Shown here in pieces: positions 1 to 6,179 of a DNA stretch of 10,753 nucleotides. The position numbers and the translations under genes are program-made. Origin of the DNA: an uncultured Saprospiraceae bacterium (GTDB lineage: Bacteria > Bacteroidota > Bacteroidia > Chitinophagales > Saprospiraceae); contig CAKUWM010000072.1 of the NCBI GenBank assembly GCA_934699305.1, forward strand, positions 1-10,753, written 5' to 3'. Each line of letters opens with the position of its first letter. Position 1 is the stretch's first letter. The notes beneath the pieces were generated by a model that saw only the letters and a program-made list of their open reading frames with translations, was not told where the DNA came from and did no database searches.

Positions 1-27
1 CGAAGGGGCTTGAGTCGTTGCACCAAA

Positions 28-57
28 TAAAAAACCCACAACTTTCGTCGTGGGTTT
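28..57 (-). terminator. Rho-independent terminator, minus strand
   Basis: Read on the minus strand, AAACCCACGAC pairs with GTTGTGGGTTT (one G-T wobble) around a GAAA tetraloop, and the stem runs into a T-rich tail (TTTTTTATTT). Read on the plus strand the same stem is one pair shorter and is followed by TTTCCTTTT, so it may also stop rightward transcripts. It lies directly downstream of the tRNA 3'-end fragment at 63-80 in the minus direction, so it was probably that tRNA's own terminator. Confidence 0.8.
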
Positions 58-62
58 CCTTT

Positions 63-80
63 TGCGGAGAAAGAGGGACT
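63..80 (-). other. 3'-end fragment of a tRNA gene (tRNA-Ser-like), truncated
   Basis: The minus strand reads AGTCCCTCTTTCTCCGCA. This fits the end of a bacterial tRNA-Ser: last part of the T-loop (AGT), 3' half of the T-stem (CCCTC), 3' half of the acceptor stem (TTTCTCC), discriminator G, then CA. Beyond position 80 the sequence turns to ATTTAATTC, where an intact tRNA would continue with the CGAA of the T-loop, so the remaining ~70 nt of tRNA are absent. A terminator follows at the expected place (28-57). Such fragments typically arise when an element integrates at a tRNA 3' end or by partial deletion. Assignment to Ser rests on the acceptor sequence and discriminator G only. Confidence 0.55.
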
Positions 81-241
81 ATTTAATTCTCTGTAATGCG
101 TTTAAAATTAGGTGATTGACTTTCTTGTAAAAGATTTACTCACCGAAATACGCACCTGTTGAGAATTTGGGAAAACTTGTTCCTATCTGAAAAAATTTCA
201 ATAATACAGAATTCCTCGCTTCAATCCCTGAGACGATAAAA

Positions 242-270
242 TTATAGAATTTCCCTTCACTATTCTATAA
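242..270. repeat. Perfect 9-bp inverted repeat, 11-nt spacer
   Basis: TTATAGAAT (242-250) and ATTCTATAA (262-270) are exact reverse complements around TTCCCTTCACT. No T-run follows on either strand, so it is not an obvious terminator. No gene starts nearby. It could be a protein-binding site or a remnant from recombination; the function is unknown. Confidence 0.5.
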
Positions 271-592
271 AATTAAAAACTACTCACCAACTAAAAAACT
301 TTAAGAAGCTATTTATTTATTGAAAATAGTTTTCTTCTTCGTTTTATTAATTAACAACTTCTGAAGTTTTTAAGAGTGTTCTAATTCCTTAACTGAAATG
401 GGTAAAAGGGTGATATAGGGTTTTGAGATTTTTCGATTTAACATAAATTTATAATTTAGAATATATCTAAATATTATTAATTAATTAACTGTATATCAGA
501 TGATTAAATTTTATTGTAAAAACTCGTTAGGTTAAAATAAATTTATTAAAATAGACGTATTAATACTCTATCGAGATGTTTAAAAAAAAACG

Positions 593-613
593 TATTAAGG
601 TGTAACCTTAATA
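593..613. promoter_or_regulatory. Palindrome upstream of the ECF sigma gene, candidate operator
   Basis: TATTAAGGT (593-601) and ACCTTAATA (605-613) form a perfect 9-bp inverted repeat around GTA. It lies ~90 nt before the sigma-factor start and 14 nt before a near-match to the Bacteroidota -7 element at 628-634, i.e. roughly where the -33 contact would be. That position suits a regulator-binding site controlling the sigma gene. On the minus strand the same hairpin is followed by CG and nine T residues (582-590), so an antisense terminator is an alternative reading, although no minus-strand gene feeds it. Confidence 0.4.
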
Positions 614-627
614 TTATAGTAACTCAA

Positions 628-634
628 TAATTTG
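628..634 (+). promoter_or_regulatory. Possible -7 element for the ECF sigma gene (weak)
   Basis: TAATTTG resembles the Bacteroidota housekeeping -7 consensus TAnnTTTG but is one base short, and no TTTG is seen ~20 nt upstream. It is placed sensibly, ~70 nt before the sigma-factor ATG. The AT-rich background makes chance matches likely. Confidence 0.2.
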
Positions 635-701
635 CTAAATCATAAATAAATAAGGATATTGGACTTTATATTCACATCTGTGTAAGATTTTTCTTTATTA
701 A

Positions 702-1232
702 ATGGCTGAAAATTTAAATAAGAGACTGGAACAAATTTTTTTAACAGAGTATGATAGGTGGTGCTTAATTTCCTATTCATACCTAAAGAGCTTATCCGAA
801 GCCGAAGAAGTTGTACAGGATGTTTGCGCCAAGATATTGTTCAGGGAAGCTGGCACAGAAATCTTAAACCTCTCTGGATACATCGCCACCGCTGTGCGAA
901 ATAGCAGCCTAAATAAGCTTAAAGAACAGAAGAAGTTAAGCACGTTAACTATTGATAGCGTTCCGGAAGTTTATGATACTATTGAAGAATTTGCAACCGA
1001 AGATAAAACACTTGCCTTAAGGAAAGCCATTACTAATTTGCCTGAGCCAAGCAAACATATTTTTCAAAAGTGTGTTTTAGAAGGCAATAAATACCAAAGT
1101 GTAGCAAGTACCTTAAATATTTCTAAGAATACTGTAAAATACCATATAAAAAAATGTTATAGACTTCTTCGCGCTGAAATTGCAGATAATTATTTAGTAA
1201 AAAGTATAATTCTTTTTTTCTTTTTCATGTAA
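702..1232 (+). CDS. ECF-type RNA polymerase sigma factor (PUL-associated)
   Basis: This 176-residue protein has the two-domain layout of sigma-70 family ECF factors. Region 2 covers about residues 12-78, with the core-binding helix around EAEEVVQDVCAKIL (33-46) and the promoter-melting segment around SGYIATAVRNSSLNKLKEQ (58-76). Region 4 covers about 109-157 (LPEPSKHIF, then the helix-turn-helix YQSVASTLNISKNTVKYHIK), which reads the -35 element. Its length is normal for the family. The protein ends in a hydrophobic tail, IILFFFFM, encoded by T-runs. The gene is followed by a FecR-type anti-sigma gene and a SusC/SusD pair, so its likely role is to turn on transcription of this locus when the substrate is sensed. 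The ATG at 702 has no Shine-Dalgarno sequence, only an A/T-rich lead, which is usual in this phylum. Family assignment is firm; the regulated genes are inferred from position. Confidence 0.93.
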   Translation: MAENLNKRLEQIFLTEYDRWCLISYSYLKSLSEAEEVVQDVCAKILFREAGTEILNLSGYIATAVRNSSLNKLKEQKKLSTLTIDSVPEVYDTIEEFATEDKTLALRKAITNLPEPSKHIFQKCVLEGNKYQSVASTLNISKNTVKYHIKKCYRLLRAEIADNYLVKSIILFFFFM

Positions 1233-1249
1233 AAATTCAAAATACTGAT

Positions 1250-1288
1250 TTGACCAATTTTAATGGCTGACCCTGGGTTTGTGGTCAA
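1250..1288. repeat. Inverted repeat in the sigma/anti-sigma spacer
   Basis: TTGACCA (1250-1256) and TGGTCAA (1282-1288) are exact reverse complements with a 25-nt spacer. Within the spacer lie a second TGACC (1268-1272) and the small palindrome ACCCTGGGT (1270-1278). The elements begin 18 nt after the sigma-factor stop and lie upstream of the anti-sigma start, so they could be an operator, a folded RNA element or an attenuator. No long T-run directly follows the whole structure except CTTTTTT at 1289-1295, so a weak terminator is possible. Confidence 0.4.
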
Positions 1289-1307
1289 CTTTTTTCATGA
1301 TTATTTT

Positions 1308-1315
1308 TATTTTTG
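1308..1315 (+). promoter_or_regulatory. Possible -7 promoter element for the FecR gene (weak)
   Basis: TATTTTTG matches the Bacteroidota -7 consensus TAnnTTTG exactly and lies ~95 nt before the preferred anti-sigma start. The only upstream TTTG (1278-1281) is 26 nt away, longer than the usual ~19-21, so the pair is not canonical. The run of T and A makes chance occurrence likely. Confidence 0.2.
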
Positions 1316-1410
1316 ATAAAATTTTTAAAAATAAATTAATATTTCACTACCCTTTTTCACAATTTATAGTCTTAATAGTAGAGGACAAACTTATAAAGTT
1401 TAGAATTTAT

Positions 1411-2562
1411 ATGAAATTAGGACGATTATTTGTAAAAGCTATTAATGGAACGCTTACCAAAGAGGAGACGAAAATATTCTACGCATGGCTAGATGCTTCA
1501 GAGGATAATAAAAAATTATTCAATAAAATAAAAGCACTAAAAAATAGCGGGCTTGATATATCGGATCTTGCCAATATTGATGCCGCTTCGGCATTGATCA
1601 AGTTGAAATCGCGGGCATACAATACGAAGGTTAAGAAGATAACATATAAACATGTTATGCGTTACGCAGCCATATTATTGATAACCTTAGGTTTGGGATA
1701 TGGCTATTACACCATAACCGGTAAAAACAACGACTATGTCAATACATCCAACGCCATCACTCTCCAATTGGAAAATGGAAATGTACTCTTGATTTCTGAT
1801 TTAAACAACCAGGTAATCCACAATGAAAGTGGTGAGATTTTGGTAGATAAAAGAGAAAATGGAATTGATTACTCCAACACCAAGATTACGGATAAGTTAG
1901 CATATAATACATTAAATGTTCCAAACGGCAAACGGTTTGATGTTAAATTATCTGATGGCACCATTGTCCATTTAAATTCGGGGTCATCAATCAAATATCC
2001 AGTCAAATTTATAAAAAACAATAACAGGCAGGTTTTTCTTACAGGAGAAGCGTTTTTCGAAGTACAAGAGGATAGGTCACATCCTTTCATAGTTACCACC
2101 AAGTCTATGAATTTGGAAGTTCTGGGAACCGTGTTTAATGTATCAGCCTACCCCGAAGACATTACAACAAATACTACCTTGATTGAAGGCTCTGTTAAAC
2201 TGTCGTCAGTAGATGAAAATAAGCAAAACAGCAAAACAGAGGTAATACTTGAGCCTAGTTTTATGGCTCTTTGGAACAATAAAAACAATATGGTTGAACT
2301 GGAACAGGTTGATGTAAGCGTATATACAGCTTGGATTTCTGGTAAATTAGTCCTTAAGAATTTAACTTTTCATCAAATACTAAAAAGGTTAGAGCGCTAT
2401 TATGGTGTTGAAATTCAGAACAATTACGAAGATTTGAACAATGAGATTTTCAGTGCTTCCTTTTTTGGCGATGAAACAATTGAAGATGTATTATTATCGT
2501 TTTCGATGAATAGACACTTTAAATATGAAATAAACCAAGATAAAATCACCATAAAAAAATAA
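1411..2562 (+). CDS. FecR family anti-sigma factor (DUF4974-containing)
   Basis: This 383-residue inner-membrane regulator would hold or activate the ECF sigma factor encoded just upstream. An N-terminal cytoplasmic region (1-80) resembles the FecR sigma-binding segment (FVKAINGTLTKEET). One membrane segment follows at about 83-101 (RYAAILLITLGLGYGYYTI). The periplasmic FecR domain spans about 167-265 (LNVPNGKRFDVKLSDGTIVHLNSGSSIKYP, then GEAFFEVQEDRSHPFIV and LGTVFNVSAY). The C-terminal DUF4974-like domain spans 315-382 (LTFHQILKRLERYYGVEI), the part expected to meet the STN domain of the transporter. The frame stays open upstream to a TTG at 1279, but that would add 44 hydrophobic, family-unlike residues. 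The ATG at 1411 gives the usual N-terminus, so it is preferred. The gap to the sigma gene is 178 nt. Family assignment is firm. Confidence 0.93.
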   Translation: MKLGRLFVKAINGTLTKEETKIFYAWLDASEDNKKLFNKIKALKNSGLDISDLANIDAASALIKLKSRAYNTKVKKITYKHVMRYAAILLITLGLGYGYYTITGKNNDYVNTSNAITLQLENGNVLLISDLNNQVIHNESGEILVDKRENGIDYSNTKITDKLAYNTLNVPNGKRFDVKLSDGTIVHLNSGSSIKYPVKFIKNNNRQVFLTGEAFFEVQEDRSHPFIVTTKSMNLEVLGTVFNVSAYPEDITTNTTLIEGSVKLSSVDENKQNSKTEVILEPSFMALWNNKNNMVELEQVDVSVYTAWISGKLVLKNLTFHQILKRLERYYGVEIQNNYEDLNNEIFSASFFGDETIEDVLLSFSMNRHFKYEINQDKITIKK

Positions 2563-2588
2563 TTATATATGAAATAAAATAACAAAAA

Positions 2589-2620
2589 AAATCGGACAGT
2601 GCTGCAACACCACCCGATTT
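2589..2620 (+). promoter_or_regulatory. Hairpin in the susC-type leader
   Basis: AAATCGG (2589-2595) pairs with CCGATTT (2614-2620). After a 3x3 internal loop, GTG (2599-2601) pairs with CAC (2608-2610) around CTGCAA. The hairpin sits in the 112-nt gap between the anti-sigma stop and the preferred transporter start, 54 nt before that ATG. No T-run follows, so it is not a standard terminator. It may be a leader element affecting mRNA stability, read-through or translation. Function is inferred from position only. Confidence 0.45.
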
Positions 2621-2674
2621 ACATCAATGATCAACCAAATTATATTAGTTAACCATCTAAACGCAAACAAATAT

Positions 2675-5600
2675 ATGGAAAAACAATCAAGATTAGGATG
2701 TATTTCAAATCATCCTATTAAATTTAGCCTAGCCATGAAACTAACTACATTCCTATTGCTAGTTTCTATATTCTCAGTACAATCTAAAACAGTTTCTCAA
2801 AATCAAAAATTAACAATTAATTTGAAAAATGTTAAGTTAATTGATGTTTTAGATAAAATAGAGAAAGAATCTAAGTACACACTTTTATACAATCATAATG
2901 ACATTGACTTGGACAGAAGAGTGTCTATTGATGTAAGGAACGAACCTCTCAAATCAATTCTTAAGATGGTTTTTGATGGAACAAATATTGAATTTTTTCT
3001 GCGTAAAGAACAAATAATCTTCAAATTAAATAAAGATTCTTCTAGTATAAATGAAACCGATATATCGCCATCGTTTGAAAAAGTTGTAAACCAACAACAA
3101 ATTAAAGTCACAGGTAAAGTTCTTGACAATAATGACATGCCTCTTGCTGGAGCAACTATCATTGAAAAAGGCACCAATAATGGGTCGGTAACAAATATAG
3201 ATGGGGTCTTTGATATTATGGTGAACACTCGAGCCATTTTGGTGATTTCCTACGTAGGATATAAAACAATTGAAGTACCCGCAGATGGGGATTCGCCTAT
3301 GGAAATTCTATTGGAACCTAGCATGTCTGAGTTAGAAGAAATTATACTTGTTGGATATGGTACCCAACAAAGAAAGGATGTAACAGGTGCCATCGGAGGA
3401 TTGAACTCCGAAGACATTGCCAAAACAAACTCAACAAATGTTTTGACCGCAATGCAAGGTAAAGTTTCTGGGGTGAGTGTGATTTCAGAATCTGGTGAGC
3501 CAGGAGCGGGTATAAACATTAGAATCAGAGGTGCCAATACATTGTATGGATCCACAACTCCTTTATTTGTTATTGACGGAGTCCAGTTAGACGTGAACTC
3601 TTCTGAAGTAGCAACTTCTGATTTAAATACGACGGCATCGATGGATCCACTTTCCAATATCAACCCTTCAGATATTGAATCCATTCAAGTGTTAAAAGAT
3701 GCTTCTGCCACGGCTATTTATGGTTCTAGAGGTGCTAATGGCGTTGTGATAATCACAACGAAGTCAGGAAAGAATACTGATGATAAAGGCCGATTGGAGT
3801 ACGACTCTTATTATGGTGTTTCAACTTTAACAAAAAAATTGGATATGCTTGATGCTGATGAATATCTTGCCTATCAACGTGAAAGGGATGCTAATGAAAA
3901 ATTCCTATTTTCAGATGAAAATCAAGACGGCACTTATGATACCCCTAGGGATTTTAGTAAAGTCCCATCATACGATTGGCAGGACGAAGTTTTTCGACTT
4001 GCTCCCATACAAACACACACGGTTACAGCTTCAGGTTCAAAAGGCCGAACCCAATATTCAAGCAGTTTGGGGTTGCTGTTCCAGGAAGGTATTGTTAAAA
4101 ACAATGATTATAACAGGTTCAATTATCGTATCAACCTGACCAACCAGCTAACCGAAAAGCTGAGAATAACAACCGTATTGAATTCATCTATTTACGAGCA
4201 AAATGGAGTTACCAGCAATGGCGGCGGCGGCGGCGGAACTAATAATGGGCTTACCCAATATATGTTGATTGCCAATCCATGGGACCTTGGATCCGTAGAT
4301 GAAGCAATTGAAAACTCTATTGAGGACAATTTCGTAAGACCAATTGACCTGTTGACCAAATCAGAAAAAACAATACGTTTTTTAAGGCTAATCGGTAATA
4401 TTCAGGCGCAATACAACGTAACCGATAACTTGTTCTTTATTGGCCAATTGGGCGGTAATTATTCAAATTCTAAGTTAAAAGAGTTTTATGGCAGTAATGT
4501 GACATGGGGAAGGACTTGGAACGGAAGGGCGGGTATCGATCAACGTGAGACCTACTCATACAATTCTTCGATTCAAGTGCATTACAAAAAACGATTTAAC
4601 TCAATCCACCGCTTCGATGTTATGGGAGCTTCCGAGATAAGTGGCTACAATTTTGAGCGTTTTGCAAACAGGATCACTAATTTTGCAGATCAATCTACCG
4701 GATATAACGATATATCTAAAGGTACAATACCTATTGGGTATGATACTGAGAGATGGGAGAATAATAGGCTTTCATATTTAGGGAGACTGAATTATTATTT
4801 ATCAGATAAATATGTATTTACACTTAGTGGAAGGATAGATGGCTCTGATAAATTTCCTAAAGGTGAAAAATATGGTTTTTTCCCTGCTGCGGCATTTGCA
4901 TGGCGCATTAATAACGAAGAATTTTTGCGGGATTCCAAAACAGTGAGCAACCTAAAACTGAGGTTGGGCTGGGGGGTTACGGGCAACGAACGAATTCCAG
5001 CCTATACGTACTTTTCCAGATTGGGCAACACGGCCGCGGCTGTGGACGGCGGTTTGGTATTTGGAATGTATCCCGCAGCAATAAACAACCCTAATCTTAC
5101 TTGGGAGAGTAAATCACAAACTAATATTGGTTTGGATTTGGGGCTTTTTGAAGACAGGGTTAACCTCACTGTTGATGCTTATCATAAAAAAACTGAAGAC
5201 ATGTTGGTGAACATCCCTATATCTTCACAATCAGGCTATAACAGACAGTGGAGAAATGTTGGTTCAGTTGAGAACAAAGGTTTGGAAATTGCAATAAACA
5301 CCGTAAATGTCAATACGGATAAATTTAGATGGCAAACTTCTTTCAACATATCGTTTAATCGTAACAAGGTGCTGGACCTAGGTAACAACGAATATTTGCC
5401 AGTTACAGTTTCTGGTGGTTACCTTTCCAATCCTGGGCGTATTATAGTTGGACAACCCATAGGTATTATGTATGGTTTGGTTTTTGACGGCATTTATCAA
5501 TTGGATGATTTTACTTGGCAAGATGGTAGTGACCCTAATATTCCTTTTGAAGACCGAAACTTTGTACTCGACGATAATGTTGTAGGTCAAGCCGCTTATA

Positions 5601-6175
5601 CACCAAGGCCAGGAGATGCTAAATTTAAGGATTTAGATGGTGATAATGTTATAACAGATGAAGATAGACGTGTAATTGGAGATGGAAATCCGGATTTCAT
5701 AGGAGGCTTAACCAACAGCTTTCAAATAGGTAATTTCGATCTTAATTTTTTCTTTAATTGGAGTTATGGCAATGATATTTTTAATGCCGCTAGATATCGA
5801 TTGGAAGGTTATCAAGTCTCTCGGAATATCAGTAGGGAATATTATGACAACCATTGGAGTGTGGATAACCCTACTAATAAATATGTTGGCTATGGCAGAG
5901 CGACTAATTTAGAATCTTCTTACTATATAGAAGACGGTTCGTATTTAAGGCTGCAAAATTTGAATATAGGTTTTACTTTACCTAAAGAGGCCTTAAAATC
6001 CCTTGGATTGACTAATGTGAGAATTTATTTATCTGGAAACAATCTTGCTACTTGGACGAATTTTAAAGGTTTCGATCCTGAAATAAGTTCTCCTAACGCT
6101 TTGATGACAGGCTATTCTCGAATATTGTATCCTAGAGCAAAAACCTATATGATAGGATTAAATTTAAAATTTTAA
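2675..6175 (+). CDS. SusC/RagA family TonB-dependent transporter with STN domain
   Basis: This 1166-residue outer-membrane barrel would import oligosaccharides with energy from TonB. In order: signal peptide with a long N-region and hydrophobic core FLLLVSIFSV (26-35); STN (secretin/TonB N-terminal) domain, about 45-118; carboxypeptidase-regulatory-like domain, about 143-215 (VTGKVLDNNDMPLAGATI); TonB-box-like EEIILVGYGTQ (221-231); plug, about 230-365 (IRIRGANTL, then VLKDASATAIYGSRGANGVVII); and a beta-barrel ending in the aromatic-terminated NLKF. An EF-hand-like loop DLDGDNVITDEDR lies at 986-998, common in this family. A six-glycine run sits near 516-521. The STN domain, absent from many SusC proteins, makes this a transducer able to signal to the FecR protein encoded next door. 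The frame also has an ATG at 2627, but the ATG at 2675 gives the usual MEK start and signal peptide. The lipoprotein gene follows 4 nt downstream. Substrate unknown. Confidence 0.95.
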   Translation: MEKQSRLGCISNHPIKFSLAMKLTTFLLLVSIFSVQSKTVSQNQKLTINLKNVKLIDVLDKIEKESKYTLLYNHNDIDLDRRVSIDVRNEPLKSILKMVFDGTNIEFFLRKEQIIFKLNKDSSSINETDISPSFEKVVNQQQIKVTGKVLDNNDMPLAGATIIEKGTNNGSVTNIDGVFDIMVNTRAILVISYVGYKTIEVPADGDSPMEILLEPSMSELEEIILVGYGTQQRKDVTGAIGGLNSEDIAKTNSTNVLTAMQGKVSGVSVISESGEPGAGINIRIRGANTLYGSTTPLFVIDGVQLDVNSSEVATSDLNTTASMDPLSNINPSDIESIQVLKDASATAIYGSRGANGVVIITTKSGKNTDDKGRLEYDSYYGVSTLTKKLDMLDADEYLAYQRERDANEKFLFSDENQDGTYDTPRDFSKVPSYDWQDEVFRLAPIQTHTVTASGSKGRTQYSSSLGLLFQEGIVKNNDYNRFNYRINLTNQLTEKLRITTVLNSSIYEQNGVTSNGGGGGGTNNGLTQYMLIANPWDLGSVDEAIENSIEDNFVRPIDLLTKSEKTIRFLRLIGNIQAQYNVTDNLFFIGQLGGNYSNSKLKEFYGSNVTWGRTWNGRAGIDQRETYSYNSSIQVHYKKRFNSIHRFDVMGASEISGYNFERFANRITNFADQSTGYNDISKGTIPIGYDTERWENNRLSYLGRLNYYLSDKYVFTLSGRIDGSDKFPKGEKYGFFPAAAFAWRINNEEFLRDSKTVSNLKLRLGWGVTGNERIPAYTYFSRLGNTAAAVDGGLVFGMYPAAINNPNLTWESKSQTNIGLDLGLFEDRVNLTVDAYHKKTEDMLVNIPISSQSGYNRQWRNVGSVENKGLEIAINTVNVNTDKFRWQTSFNISFNRNKVLDLGNNEYLPVTVSGGYLSNPGRIIVGQPIGIMYGLVFDGIYQLDDFTWQDGSDPNIPFEDRNFVLDDNVVGQAAYTPRPGDAKFKDLDGDNVITDEDRRVIGDGNPDFIGGLTNSFQIGNFDLNFFFNWSYGNDIFNAARYRLEGYQVSRNISREYYDNHWSVDNPTNKYVGYGRATNLESSYYIEDGSYLRLQNLNIGFTLPKEALKSLGLTNVRIYLSGNNLATWTNFKGFDPEISSPNALMTGYSRILYPRAKTYMIGLNLKF

Positions 6176-6179
6176 AATT

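Larger units (their letters stand above)
81..701. other. AT-rich intergenic region with inverted repeats, no gene seen
   Basis: No reading frame here looks like a protein and no complete RNA gene is visible. The stretch is strongly AT-rich, more so than the genes to its right. It contains inverted repeats at 242-270, 454-472 (ATTTAGA / TCTAAAT, spacer 5) and 593-613, a longer imperfect AT-rich hairpin around 305-333, and the 9-nt direct repeat ACGTATTAA at 555-563 and 590-598. The left end abuts the tRNA fragment. The right end must contain the promoter and leader of the sigma-factor gene, although no full match to the Bacteroidota consensus (TTTG, ~20 nt, TAnnTTTG) was found. Confidence 0.6.

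Noticed and set aside
1..30. Nine-codon open frame ending in TAA at the left edge (plus strand)
   Set aside because: It could be the tail of a gene starting outside the window, but nine codons (RRGLSRCTK) are too few to recognise, and the minus-strand terminator and tRNA fragment next to it favour non-coding sequence.
353..372. Small hairpin AACTT / AAGTT followed by five T residues
   Set aside because: The stem is only five AT-rich pairs with a 3-nt loop and no gene lies upstream on the plus strand, so it is not a credible terminator.
454..472. Inverted repeat ATTTAGA / TCTAAAT with a 5-nt spacer
   Set aside because: Almost entirely A and T in a very AT-rich stretch, so chance is a sufficient explanation.
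673..682. CACATCTGTG palindrome ~20 nt before the sigma-factor start
   Set aside because: Arms are only 4 bp with a 2-nt spacer; too short to support an operator or hairpin.
81..701. CRISPR array, insertion sequence or toxin-antitoxin pair in the gene-free stretch
   Set aside because: No regularly spaced repeats, no transposase frame, no terminal repeats with target duplication and no small gene pair could be found.
2893..3684. Two minus-strand open frames opposite the transporter's STN and plug domains
   Set aside because: They run opposite a coding sequence with clear domain matches, show no recognisable domain, and are typical antisense shadows.
3849..4139. Plus-strand 96-codon open frame inside the transporter gene
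   Set aside because: It lies in another frame within a continuous, well-matched transporter frame and has no recognisable features.
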